A stretch of 64,000 nt of DNA from Asterella californica (GCA_036924285.1 JAYKYS010000011.1:5146001-5210000); one strand, 5' to 3'; shown: positions 43,383 to 53,364, counted from the first letter of the stretch. The notes: a model not told the origin generated them from the sequence alone. Program-made: numbers and translations.

Positions 43383-45706
43383 CTAGACTCTCTAAACTCC
43401 TGAGTAATCTTAGGTAGTGGACGGTCTCTCAAGCTGTCACGATTCCTCTCATGTTCTGCAGCAACGGTCAAAAACTGAACAGCTCTTTTGTCGTCTCTAC
43501 TACGTATCCTAGCATAAGCTGAACCATCATCCATAACTCGTGTCTCCATTCTAACAGCAGTAATGTAAGGCTGCCCTAGAATGATAGGATAGGTTGACAT
43601 GTCTTGCACAAAGAAATTCTGAACATCACTGATGTCACCCACAGTTACCTTGATGTTGGGACAAGCACCATAGAGTTCTCCCCTCTGGTTGTTGGCAGCA
43701 CGGATAAGCCATCCATGGTCGGTGTCTATGGACCACCTTCCACGCTTGTACAGCTCCTTAGACATCAGATTAATCTCTGAGCCGTGATCAATCAATGCCA
43801 CCACAGGTTCCTCTAGATCTCCCAGCTTCACTAAGGTCTCTGTGGTTGCTCTCGCCCAATGGTTGTGAGAATAATGGCTCTTCTGCGATGCTTCCACCTC
43901 ATCTTCAAACCTCACGTGTTGATCTGATCTTCCCTCTGATACTTGAGAGCAGTAACCAGCAATCTCATCCTCCTCATCCTCCGACAGTTTGGTCCCTAGA
44001 GCGTTAAGCGTAGCTGCTTCACCCAAAATCTGACGTTTCCTCTTGATGATATCTATGATAACCTCATGGAACTCACGCTTTGCGATCCCAAGAATCTCAC
44101 CCAAAGTAAACTCAACCTTCCCATTCAAGATACGGTTCTCTAACACCTGCTTCAAGTCTGTAGCAATCTCAATGTCAGACTGAAGTTTGTATGCAGGCAT
44201 CTTACCCTTCTCCTTGCTTCTCTCCTTCTCCTTTGGTGTTGTAGGTGGTAGATCCTCCATAGTCTCCTCCCGAGTAGGTGTTGTCTCCTGTCTTGCCTCT
44301 GGTCTAGCCCTTTCACTCCTTGTAGCAGGTCGTTTGGCTGTAGAAGCCTCACCTGCATCCTCCCGCCTGCGTTTTTCTTCTAGTAGAGCTTCATGCTGAC
44401 TTCTTGCAACATAAGCATGCACTGACATAGTATCCACAGGATCATTCCATCCTGTAGCTTCTCGAATTGAGTTGCCAACCCTTCGTAGCACATCCTTGTC
44501 TAGCTCTGTTCTAGCTACGGACCGCACTACATCAGACCACAACCCAGTAGTCTCTTTCTCTCTCTCCATTTCCACTTTCACTCCACACGTAGCAGCATTC
44601 ACAAGAGAAACAGCATGTGATGCTGATATCTCATTCACAAGTCTCTTCATACCACCCTTGCCAAAGTTGGTTCCCAACATCATCCCAGTCTCTCTCAAAT
44701 GGATCTTACCATCTTTGAAGAAGATCAGATCCTTCCTCAATGCATCTGAAAACTCCCCACAATCTCTCCTTACATGGTCTAGGCTATCACACCATATACA
44801 ACGATGAACAAAGCCTTCTCTCATCTGAGGTCTCTGCATAGCAGGCTGTACATTCTGCTCCTTCTCTTCTAACCTAGTGAGCTTAAGCTTAAGCTCCTTC
44901 ATACCCTTAATCAACTCATCAAGCGGTGAGTCTTCCTCTCTAGCAATTACCAAAGCAGGCTTAGTAGGCAACTGCTTGACAGGAATTATCAGAGGTGCTG
45001 CTTCACTTACCACCACCTTGTCTCTTCTTCTCTGTCTCTTGGCCAGCAAAGAAACAGCCTCTTCAACCTCCTTCCAGTCAGTCTTCAATCCTCTCTCCTC
45101 ACTCTTGTCTTCCAGCAACAGCTCAAGCTTCTCCTGAATAGTCACGTCCGCTGCTTGTAGGAAAAGCTCGGTCTTCTCAACCTCTAGTGTAAGCTTCTCT
45201 GTCCTAGAAAGCTGAGCATATTGACGATCAAACTCCCTTAACAACTCATTTACAGACAAACCTTTGTTAGGTTTCACCACCCACTCCAAGAATGTTCTCT
45301 TGGTCACCCTCTCTGAATCTTCAGTGTAGTACTCCTCCTTCAAAGCGCGCATAAAGCTCTCCCAACTCTGTCCTTGCTGCTGCTTGAGCTCCTTCACACG
45401 CCCACGAATCTCAGGGACAACAGCAAGTTCAAAGTTCTCCACCATCTCCTTCTCAGGTACCTTGTTCACCTCCATCTCCCTAGCATAGTATCGCACATAC
45501 TTGGAAATATCTGTCCCCTTGAACTGGTCCATCTGATGCACCACAGATTGCAACGCCTTGGTTGCTAATACCTCCTTCCTCTCTGTGCTCTGCTGCTGCT
45601 GCATAAACATGGAAAAAGCTTGGAACATCTTCATCGTAGCAGCATCAAACTGAATAGGTTGCTGAGCAGCAGCAGCACCTCCACTTGATGATCCTTGGTT
45701 GGCCAT
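43334..45706 (-). CDS. Element D Gag-Pro polyprotein
   Basis: 790 residues starting at the ATG at 45706. A Gln/Ala-rich N-terminus precedes a helical capsid-like region (about 40-230). The CCHC zinc knuckle CIWCDSLDHVRRDC is at 303-316. A charged linker (about 360-510) follows, then a conserved KMPAYKLQSDIEIATDLKQV region and an aspartic protease with ALIDHGSEINLMS at about 637-649. The protease motif is DHGS rather than DSGA or DTGA. Gag packages element RNA, and the protease should cleave both polyproteins. The stop lies 3' of the candidate frameshift hairpin, so a fraction of ribosomes would continue into Pol. Confidence 0.93.
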   Translation of the reverse strand: MANQGSSSGGAAAAQQPIQFDAATMKMFQAFSMFMQQQQSTERKEVLATKALQSVVHQMDQFKGTDISKYVRYYAREMEVNKVPEKEMVENFELAVVPEIRGRVKELKQQQGQSWESFMRALKEEYYTEDSERVTKRTFLEWVVKPNKGLSVNELLREFDRQYAQLSRTEKLTLEVEKTELFLQAADVTIQEKLELLLEDKSEERGLKTDWKEVEEAVSLLAKRQRRRDKVVVSEAAPLIIPVKQLPTKPALVIAREEDSPLDELIKGMKELKLKLTRLEEKEQNVQPAMQRPQMREGFVHRCIWCDSLDHVRRDCGEFSDALRKDLIFFKDGKIHLRETGMMLGTNFGKGGMKRLVNEISASHAVSLVNAATCGVKVEMEREKETTGLWSDVVRSVARTELDKDVLRRVGNSIREATGWNDPVDTMSVHAYVARSQHEALLEEKRRREDAGEASTAKRPATRSERARPEARQETTPTREETMEDLPPTTPKEKERSKEKGKMPAYKLQSDIEIATDLKQVLENRILNGKVEFTLGEILGIAKREFHEVIIDIIKRKRQILGEAATLNALGTKLSEDEEDEIAGYCSQVSEGRSDQHVRFEDEVEASQKSHYSHNHWARATTETLVKLGDLEEPVVALIDHGSEINLMSKELYKRGRWSIDTDHGWLIRAANNQRGELYGACPNIKVTVGDISDVQNFFVQDMSTYPIILGQPYITAVRMETRVMDDGSAYARIRSRDDKRAVQFLTVAAEHERNRDSLRDRPLPKITQEFRESRGFGRVPLKSETSTVQ
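43339..43382 (-). promoter_or_regulatory. Candidate -1 ribosomal frameshift signal of element D
   Basis: On the minus strand G GGT TTT (43376-43382) is in the Gag frame and immediately follows a TAG of the Pol frame (43383-43385). GTACCATTGAAG (43358-43369) pairs with CTTCAACGGTAC (43339-43350) over 12 positions with one A-C mismatch and a 7-nt loop. The spacer is 6 nt (7 if the outer pair is not formed). Pol is in the -1 frame. Confidence 0.8.
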
Positions 45707-45752
45707 GATATCTGATCCTGTAACACTCTCAAGAAAACTCCCACCCTAGGTG

Positions 45753-45773
45753 TTTCACGTCGAGTTCACCAAA
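45753..45773 (-). promoter_or_regulatory. Candidate primer-binding site of element D
   Basis: The minus strand after the LTR reads TACTCTCTTTT and then TGGTGAACTCGACGTG. The TGG start and position suit a tRNA 3' end, but the tRNA is not identified and the offset of about 9-10 nt from the LTR is large. Confidence 0.35.
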
Positions 45774-45782
45774 AAGAGAGTA

Positions 45783-47155
45783 TGTCGGAGTGTGATCCGT
45801 CTACCTAGGAAAACGCCGGGCTTCTGGCTGTGGTTGTTTACTCAAGAGGTTGGCTTTCAGGTCACAACAGGAGCTATTAACACTCACACAGGAGTGTAGG
45901 ATCCTCTGATATGCTCAAAAAGCGAAATTTAGGTCTCACTGGTAGTAATAGGCTTAAGCGGTGAACTTTGACACTCAAAGAGAGAAACACTATGAAGGTT
46001 TAGACCTCTAAACTTCCCCTACATGCAAATGAGGTACTACTGAACTCACAGACGAAGTTTCAACCTGAGATCAAATTCTGACACGGAGATATGAACAGAA
46101 AAGTTCTGAATAAGAGAATTATGGCAATTTCTGGTAACTAGACAGCTATTCAGACATAGAATAGAGAATTGGCTCGATGAATTTCAAATCTTCTCATAGT
46201 ATTTGAAGTCTACAGGATGCTGAACATCCCTGTGAAGTTGGGACTCCTGAATGTTTGTAGAACTCCAGATCTCCTTCTCTAAAGTCGCTGCTCTAGATTA
46301 AGAGCTTTTCAGACCCCCTCTGCTTCAGCGGCCTCCCTGAATTACTCAGTTACTCAAATGATCTGAAACTTTTTGGACAGTCGTAGCCCTCCTGACAGTG
46401 AACGCAACCACGAAGTTTTGAAGTGATTTCCTCAATTCTGCTGCAATTGGCACCGAAAACTCCAAAATCAACAAAAGTGATGCAGTTTTGACACAATCCG
46501 AACTTCAATTGGGCATAACTCCTTGTTTATTGATCCAAATCGAGCAAAAATTTCGCTGACAGTGCTTGGCACGACGAGCTCTCTCTTCCTGTGTTCTCAG
46601 ATTTCGAAGATACCTCACCAATTGCTCGAACTCTCCTCTAGAGCTCTGTTTCTAAACTTAGAGTTTTACAAAAGACAAAAATGGACCAATGGGAGTTCAT
46701 AGCTCCACTTGACTGTCCTTTTGTGCCTTAAACTACCTGGTAACTTATCTACACTCATAGGCTACCACGTCAAGCCCCCTAGAGTGCCAGCGTAAAACTT
46801 AAACTACCTAAAATGACACATAGCCCTGAAAAATAACTTAAATTAGCTAGAAAGCGTGCATGGGCGACAAGTAAGTACAACCCATGAGCTCAAACCACTA
46901 TCAGCATGGAAACCCTAAGTTATGTACATTGAACGTCATAGACAAGTAAGAAGTCACTTGCACAAGCGCACAAATGCTTGAACAAGATAACTAACATACT
47001 ATCAGCCTACTAGGACTCAAAATAGTGCTAACACCGTATGCAAAAGTGTCAAACATATACATAAAAGACTAGAAGTAATATGAGCTAACTTCTAGAACTA
47101 CCAAACCTAAGCGTCGGAGTAGAAGTCAAGCATGTAGCCGCCAAATGGTGCGACA
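45783..47155 (-). repeat. 5' LTR of element D
   Basis: 1373 bp, paired with 38449-39821. On the minus strand it should contain the promoter. Confidence 0.96.
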
Positions 47156-47458
47156 GCGGTTGGATCGCTAGGTGTGCTGGAGGCAGCGTTTAGGACCTTG
47201 GATTTTATGGGAAGTCCGCTCCAAGTCATCTTGTGACTTGCTCATGTTTGGGACCGACCTAGGCGGGTCTAGGTCGGGACTTAGGAACTGCTGAGCTTGA
47301 TGATTAGGGAGACGGTCCGGCTCCGGTCCGGACCAATGAGATAAGGTAAGTGGTGCATGGACGCTAACTTGTGATTGTGTTTGCAGGTTAGCGGTGTAAA
47401 GTTCGCGACCTACTGAGCAAGAGCTTCCGCTGGCACAACAAGGCAGTAGGTGCGCGAA
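47156..47458 (+). repeat. 3' LTR of chromovirus E, second part
   Basis: It continues the E LTR after D, starts with the duplicated GCGG and ends GCGCGAA. ATGTT, the E target duplication, follows. Confidence 0.92.
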
Positions 47459-47463
47459 ATGTT

Positions 47464-47765
47464 GAAGACCTTGATACTGTATTTTGCTTCTTGTTGCTCC
47501 AATTGGTAATTCCACCTGAACATAAGTTGAAGCATACACTTGGTGTGGATTTTCTTCTGCTAGTATCTCCAACCCAATCAATCACTGAAACAATGAAGTT
47601 ATTTCTCCCCTCCTTAAATAGAAGGTCAAGATTAATAGTACTTTTCAAATATCTCAAATATCTCAAAATTTTCTTTCCAGCAACCCAATGGGATGAATTG
47701 GAGCAAGCATAAATTGACTTAGCATCCCAACAGCATAACAAGTATCAGGTCTAGTATGGATGATA
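47464..47765 (-). pseudogene. copia F RNase H fragment in antisense orientation, part 2
   Basis: Reverse complement of about 48060-48345 with scattered changes. It ends at TATGGATGATATC, where sense RT sequence (MDDILILRSDKE) begins. The shared short sequence marks a likely template-switch point. Confidence 0.75.
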
Positions 47766-48714
47766 TCTTAATTTTAAGAAGTGATAAGGAGTTGGTGCAT
47801 CTACTCAAAAGAGAACTTAGCTAGAGGTTTGAGATGTCTGATTTGGGTTTAGCAAGATTCTTTCTTGGTGTTGATATTTGGCTAATGGAAGACTGTATTA
47901 TGCTTTCTTAGCAAACATACATAAAAATCTATACTTGGATGGAGTTTCAGATGGAATATTGCAAATCATCAGCAACACCTATGGAGCAAGAAAGTGGCTT
48001 TAAGGATACATTTGAAAATGTCATTGAAGAATATCTATACAGAAAACGAATTAGTAAACTCATATATCTCATCCACACCATACCTGATATTTGTTATGTT
48101 GTTGTGAGACTAGGTAAATTAATACATTGTCTCACTTCATCTCATTGGATTGCTTCAAAGAGAATTCTGAGATATCTAAAAGTCTTGATCTTATATTTAA
48201 AGAGGGGAGAAATAAACTTCATGGTTTCAGTGATAGTGACTGGAATGGAGATTCTAGCAACAGAAAATCCACATCAGGTGCATGTTTCAACTTATGTTCA
48301 GGTGGAATCATCAGTTGGAGCAGCAAGAAACAAAATACAGTAACAAGGTCTTCAATAGAAGTTGAATATATTTTTTCTTATTGATGGTTCTCTAATCTTG
48401 ATATGGTTGAGGAATTTATCTTTGGAGATAGGAGAAAAGATATCTGGACCTATAGTTTTACATGTGAATAATCAGAGTGTAATGTTCTTGGTTAACAACA
48501 AGGTTATCAGAGAAAGAACAAAAGGTTTGGGAACAAAGTTACATCATATCGGGGAAATATGATGTAACTTTGTTCCCAAACCTTGTTGAGCTCAGATATT
48601 GTCCATCAAAAGATCAGCTAGCTGATATTTTTACCAAAGCCTTATCAAAGTTAAGGTTTATACATATTAGGGATTTACTAGATATGAAAGAAGTGATGCT
48701 CTAATGAAAGAGAG
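47756..48714 (+). pseudogene. copia F reverse transcriptase end and RNase H, sense, broken
   Basis: Plus-strand pieces read MDDILILRSDKELVHLLKRE, FEMSDLGLARFFLGVDIW, a connection region around CKSSATPMEQESG, and RNase H signatures (SDSDWNGDSSNRKSTSGACF; YCPSKDQLADIFTKAL). Stops and frame changes are frequent. Confidence 0.8.
48522..48584. other. Perfect 28-bp hairpin in copia F RNase H region
   Basis: Arms 48522-48549 and 48557-48584 are exact reverse complements with a 7-nt loop. The arms correspond to the same coding segment in opposite orientation. Confidence 0.85.
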
Positions 48715-49110
48715 TGTTAAATATCATTAGATGGTCACATCTAAACTCTGCGGAAGGTAAAAGAACAAAAAATAAAAAAATTAATGACTTGTGATATGAT
48801 TTTGACGTGAGAGTTAAGTAGCAGTTAAGTAAGTCACTTTGAGATGACAGCAGTTATGTACCACCGATGTAGTATATTTATCCACATTTTTTATAGAGTA
48901 ATATAAGAAGAGGTACTCTCTGTTTTTACCAGTTCTGAAGTCTAAGTAAAGTGTGCATATTTCACCTCAGGATGTTTTAGTTTGAGTTATCTTTCTGATC
49001 AGTTCTAACAGGCTGATATGTTATCAGTTTTAACATGTTGGTAGTATAAAGTAAGAAGATAAAGTTCTCATATTATGAGGACTTGGATTGCAGTTCTCAT
49101 TTTTGTAACA
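48715..49110 (+). repeat. 3' LTR of copia F
   Basis: 396 bp from TGTTAAATATC to TTTTGTAACA, preceded by the purine tract AAAGAGAG. Confidence 0.8.
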
Positions 49111-50740
49111 AACACTAGTTACTTCTTGAGCCATGGAAGATCCTCACTACCTCAGTAATGGTAGTGTAATTCTTATAAGTGGCTCATAAGCTCTCAGTTG
49201 CGCTCTACTCTGAATGAGGTGGTGCAGCAATGAGGGCACCTGAACTCGGTGCAGTTCGAATCTTTGTCTAGATCTGCTTTTTACAGCACCGATCATGAGT
49301 CCAGTCGGAGAAGAAAGGTCCAGTTGAAGGAGGTTAGATTTCAACCACCTCTCACATTCAGCGAGACTAGTGCTCATGAATCACTGGAGTAGGATTTCGT
49401 TCTTACAATCACCCACGACTTACTTGGTCCTCCAGTTTGAAGCGGAAATATGGAATATGAAGTTCTCTTTTCAGGTTTTCCGGAAACCAAGGAGTTAAAA
49501 GAGGTTAGGAAAACTGGAAGAAGGATAACGACCGAGAAGGGAACAAGGGGACCGAAAGGCTGCAACACAACTATAACGGAGAGCAGTAGAAGAAGCTCAA
49601 AACTCCTGTGTCTACAAAAGTCTCGTTAGCAAATACACCACTAAACCATGTGAATTGCGTGTGTAGTCACGGATGCAGATTGCAGAAGATGGTAGGATCT
49701 GCAGATACCTCGTCCTATCAAGCACGACGATCTTTCAGTTCACCTTATAAAGAACTTCACGTCTCTAGTTACGTGCGCTAAGAGTTTTCCTTTGGTCTTA
49801 GGATTTACAGTGATGATAACGAGCAAAAAGTCTTTCTACGAGCATGGTCTTGAGGTCTAGTTTGATTGCAGCATGGTCTTGAGGTCTGCTGTATGCTCAT
49901 AGAAACCACGTGTATTGTATTACAACCCAGAATATGTACCGTTGCCGCTTGTACTGAAGCTACAACGTGCTCTCTTGGAGTAATTTCACTAGCAAGTACC
50001 AGTATACAGAAATCTGCTTGATTACAGTCTCAATTTCTACTATCATATCTCTCTAAGCAGTGTATTGGTTGATGACACCCTTGACTGGCTACCAACGGTG
50101 ATATCAATTATTTTACTATATTTTTTCATTTTATTCATTTCGATTATGATTAAATAAATATTTATCATTTAAAATTTTTTAACAATAAATATGTTATCGT
50201 CCATACATACTCGAAAAGTTAATATATGCAGTTGGATATATCAAGACGCAGCAAAATGATTGGTTTTACATTCGGTAATCGGTTAAAGGTGTGATAAAAC
50301 AGTACATCGTTAAGGGATATGTGATCAAGCTGGACAAACCTATTGGGAATGTGATCAAGCGAATTTTGTTACCAATATAGCGCTCTCATTCTCACCCTTA
50401 AGCTGTACGTATAACGGTGCTTACGAGTACATGACACAGTGGGGATATGGTGAACGATGAACAAACAAACCCTGTCCTCAATCCTGACAACTGTTCTTTA
50501 CCTGATGTTTTGGGATTTGTTTTGGGTCTCCGTTCTGCAGTCTAGTAAAGTCCCGTCTTGTCAGGCGGGTCGTCTAGGATCTTCTTTGTTTATTGCGCGG
50601 TAAAAAACAGTGCATTACTGCAGCTCTGGTTAATAAACATTCCATTGCGTTGACCATGTTAGATCTCAGGGTTTAGCTCTTTAACAAGGGATAGAAAGCA
50701 AATGCCCAGTAAACCAGAATGAAAGAAGGAAACTGTTTTG
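49111..50740. other. Non-genic DNA between copia F and the LINE
   Basis: No protein motif found. Minus-strand frames of 64-76 codons at 49147-49568 are unlike known proteins. Roughly 50100-50230 is very AT-rich. Confidence 0.5.
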
Positions 50741-50835
50741 TTCTTTTGGTTTTTTGTTTTTTAAGGTGACGGTACACCGAAAAATTTTATTAATGTAATA
50801 AAGAGTACAGGTACATTGACGAGTCTGGTGCATGA
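50741..50835 (-). mobile_element. Possible 3' end of a truncated minus-strand retrotransposon
   Basis: Read on the minus strand, an AATAAAATTTTTCGG-like 3' end is followed by an A-rich tail (T-rich at about 50741-50763 on the plus strand). This resembles the end of a 5'-truncated LINE or a processed RNA copy. Confidence 0.3.
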
Positions 50836-50866
50836 TACTTTAGGAAAAGAAGGGAACTGTTAGTTC

Positions 50867-50890
50867 CCCCATTTTCGCTACCTACATGCA
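50867..50890. repeat. 5' target-site duplication of the LINE
   Basis: 24 bp beginning CCCCATTTTCGC. It matches 57938-57961 with one mismatch. Confidence 0.85.
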
Positions 50891-51257
50891 TTTTCGATTG
50901 CCGGTTGAAAGGCAATTGTTCTTATATGGTCAAATTATTTGCTAGTTTCATTAAACAAAAACCGAAACCCGAGTGAAAAAATACCGGCTATTTACAATTT
51001 ACTACTTACTATTTACAATCGCAGGCAATTCTGCCGAAAACCCAGAAAGATCTATCCGAAGGCTGCTTCGGCCGAGAGAAGAACCAGGAAACTCAGCGCA
51101 GCGGCTATGGAGGCGGGAACGGCGAGAGGGGGCTGATAAGCTGGGAGATTTCGGCTATGGCCGCTTAGGCGAGCCATAGAGAGAGACGAGAGGGAACTGA
51201 ACAGGAAGCGGGTAGATTGAAATTGTAAGGAGCTAATTTCGAGAAAACACTGACGGA
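50891..51257 (+). promoter_or_regulatory. 5' leader of the LINE
   Basis: 367 bp before ORF1, presumably containing the internal promoter. Two overlapping short frames (50939-51179) lack recognisable features. It contains AAGGCTGCTTCGGCC (51059-51073), which reappears at the 3' junction. Confidence 0.5.
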
Positions 51258-52796
51258 ATGCAAAACGATAGACAGATAGTGAACAGTGAGAGTGAACGAG
51301 ACCTGGAAGCGACAGAAACCGCCAGAGATCATGAGAATTTCGTCTTTACTGCACTAGAAAGTGAGAAGAGACCGAATGGACCAAGCAGCAACAGTGACAC
51401 AGTCAAGGAGCGAAAGCGACCAAGTAGATCAAGATACGTATTATGGGTAATCACAAATCAACTGGAGCGAGCCCAGGAGAGCAGGAGAACCTCTGACCCA
51501 CCATCGCCACCGAGTAAGAAGATCAAAGAGGCTAATATGTCAGAACTAGAGATCCTAGGGAGCCAAATCGCGGACTGCCGAGCAGGGAACATGATGAAGT
51601 CAGGCACCACCAAAGGAGAAAGTACTGAGACAGCCATGGCCCAGGGCGAAGTAAGTGCTAATAACGAGGCCAGAAGAGGCATGGCCAATACCCAAGGGAT
51701 ACACCAAGGGCAGACGGGTACGATAATGCCTCCATTTATCTTCGCGAGCCAACCTGCCACAATAGGAACAAGAGAGGGAGTTAGAATGGACAGTGGGCAC
51801 AACGGAGAAAAAGCGAGGCAAGGAGGAGACACGAGAAGCACAATAGCAGGGCGAGAAGCAAGGAAGAGAGAGGAAGGGAAGACAGAAAGAGAGAAAAGAG
51901 AAGTGAAATGGTCTGAGATTGCGGGGTCACATGAATCGATAAACAGAAATATGGCACGGTTCCGAAGAAATGGAGAGGCAAAAAAGAACACGTACCCGGA
52001 ACTCTACGAGGATCAAGCGGTGTCGGAGGCAACGAGAGAGAACCTGAAAGCAGCACTCCGAGATCTGAAGGAGAAGGACTCACCAAGAGAAGGACAAAAA
52101 ACGATCAGAATAACAACGACAAAAAGATTACTACTAAACAGAATGGCGATGTTAGAGAGGACAGCCTTTGTTCTATACACAGCGGATATTGCACCCTCTA
52201 GGGATATGGTAAGAGAGTGGGCAGAGATAATACTTACACAACAAATGGGAATTCCTGTGGAAAGACTACGGGTTCTGGGCCGAAATTGCTTTCTGATACA
52301 GGTCACAGAGAAGGAACAGAGGGATAGAATACTGGCGGTTTCCCCCTTGTTCATGGGCACAAGGATGATATTCGCGTTCCCCTGGGAACCATCCTTCGAC
52401 CCAGCAAATCTTCGCACAAGGAGAGCTCCAGTGTGGGTAGAGCTAACTGGCATAAACACAAGATACGAATATTTGGGGGAGGAGATGCTAGCGAGTCTAG
52501 GAGAGGTACTTTACATCACGAATGATCTAAAGGAGTGCCAGTTCAATTGCGTCAGAGGATGTGTGCTTCTTAACCTAGATAAAGACTTAACAGAGTACAT
52601 CGAAGTCGAGGTGGAGGATGACGATGAGTTGGAGATATACAGGCAAAAAGTAGTCTACAAAAACTTACCGGATGCCTGTTTTCACTGCCATCAAAGAGGA
52701 CATATTGTGAGGCACTGCCCGAACAAGAGAAATGCACAAGCCATAAGGAAACAAGGAGACGTAGGAGAAAGAAGCCAAAAGGAGGGAGAAAAATGA
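51258..52796 (+). CDS. LINE ORF1 protein (DUF4283-like domain and CCHC zinc knuckle)
   Basis: 512 residues from the ATG at 51258. The N-terminal 250 residues are charged and low in complexity. About 290-470 resembles the DUF4283-type nucleic-acid-binding domain of plant LINE ORF1 proteins (TAFVLYTADIAPSRDMVREW to VYKNLPDACFHC). The zinc knuckle CFHCHQRGHIVRHC is at 474-487. ORF1 proteins coat LINE RNA in ribonucleoprotein particles. The frame is intact. It is followed by a stop and then an open linker in another frame. Confidence 0.88.
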   Translation: MQNDRQIVNSESERDLEATETARDHENFVFTALESEKRPNGPSSNSDTVKERKRPSRSRYVLWVITNQLERAQESRRTSDPPSPPSKKIKEANMSELEILGSQIADCRAGNMMKSGTTKGESTETAMAQGEVSANNEARRGMANTQGIHQGQTGTIMPPFIFASQPATIGTREGVRMDSGHNGEKARQGGDTRSTIAGREARKREEGKTEREKREVKWSEIAGSHESINRNMARFRRNGEAKKNTYPELYEDQAVSEATRENLKAALRDLKEKDSPREGQKTIRITTTKRLLLNRMAMLERTAFVLYTADIAPSRDMVREWAEIILTQQMGIPVERLRVLGRNCFLIQVTEKEQRDRILAVSPLFMGTRMIFAFPWEPSFDPANLRTRRAPVWVELTGINTRYEYLGEEMLASLGEVLYITNDLKECQFNCVRGCVLLNLDKDLTEYIEVEVEDDDELEIYRQKVVYKNLPDACFHCHQRGHIVRHCPNKRNAQAIRKQGDVGERSQKEGEK

Positions 52797-52812
52797 AAGG
52801 GAAGGTAGATGA

Positions 52813-53364
52813 ACCACAGTTGCAGGGAGAAGGCAAGAACCCAAGGCAAACAGCACGAATGGAGCGACACTCAGGAGCACACGAACAGAGAACCAGTTCA
52901 CGGCCCTGGAACTGTTAGGAAGGGAAGAAGAGAAGGAAGGGATGCAGCCAGGAGGGAAAGCAAAGAGCACCAAAGGGGAGGATGAAGGGGGCGAAAGGGA
53001 CACACAAGACAAGGAAGGGAACGGTAAGGAAGACACGAGAAAGAGAGACAGGGCCCAAGACAACAAGGCAGAAGGTGAGGAAGAAACAGAAATAGAGCAG
53101 GGAAGGCAGGGGACGACAGCCGGCAAAGGAAGAAGCGAACCAGGGCACCTGAATGGAGAAGACGAAATGGAAATGGAGGGAGAAGACGATTTCAGAACAG
53201 AGCATGAACGAGCAGTGGAAATGCAGAAGAGAAGGGAGAAAGAAGGAGGAAACAGGAACAATTCTGCTCAGACAAGAACAACTTCTAGATCCAGGGGAAA
53301 TAACGTAAGTCCGGGAGGAATCAACCAGGCGGGGAGGAATAAACTTACATCCGGTTATAGATGA
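52813..53364 (+). CDS. Hydrophilic linker frame between LINE ORF1 and ORF2
   Basis: The frame is open from 52813 to a TGA at 53362-53364, with the first ATG at 52942 (140 residues). The sequence is rich in Glu, Lys, Arg and Gly, with no domain. It may be the C-terminal tail of ORF1 displaced by a frameshift, or a separate ORF. Its TGA overlaps the ORF2 ATG in an ATGA arrangement (53361-53364), which could allow termination-coupled re-initiation. Translation is not proven. Confidence 0.4.
   Translation, partial: TTVAGRRQEPKANSTNGATLRSTRTENQFTALELLGREEEKEGMQPGGKAKSTKGEDEGGERDTQDKEGNGKEDTRKRDRAQDNKAEGEEETEIEQGRQGTTAGKGRSEPGHLNGEDEMEMEGEDDFRTEHERAVEMQKRREKEGGNRNNSAQTRTTSRSRGNNVSPGGINQAGRNKLTSGYR

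Larger units (their letters stand above)
38449..47155 (-). mobile_element. Ty3/gypsy-type element D, minus strand, young and structurally intact
   Basis: The two LTRs (38449-39821 and 45783-47155) are both 1373 bp, and I found only two differences (near 38480 and 39221 in the left copy). Flanks are GCGG (38445-38448, 47156-47159), or GCGGT. Gag-pro is a single 790-codon frame and pol a single frame of at least 1125 codons. All catalytic motifs are present, so it is potentially autonomous. It is the youngest insertion in its nest and related to B and C, but clearly a different family. Confidence 0.96.
31037..47458 (+). mobile_element. Ty3/gypsy chromovirus E, decayed, with D nested in its 3' LTR
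   Basis: LTRs are at 31037-32157 and 37626-38448 plus 47156-47458. The 5-bp duplication ATGTT flanks it (31032-31036, 47459-47463). It has an initiator-tRNA-Met primer site, one gag-pol region with a C-terminal chromodomain, and a polypurine tract. Many stops interrupt the gene. The first 290 bp of the LTRs differ at roughly 20 or more positions by eye, so it is old. Confidence 0.93.
29456..49110 (+). mobile_element. Rearranged Ty1/copia element F, hosting element E (and D within E)
   Basis: LTR sequences beginning TGTTAAATATCATTAGA occur at 29456 and 48715. Between them the order is scrambled: partial LTR, gag-protease fragment, LTR end with primer site, antisense RNase H fragment (split by E), sense RT/RNase H, and the 3' LTR. 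No matching target duplication is evident (left flank AAGAG, right AACAC). The order is best explained by template switching during reverse transcription. Confidence 0.7.
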
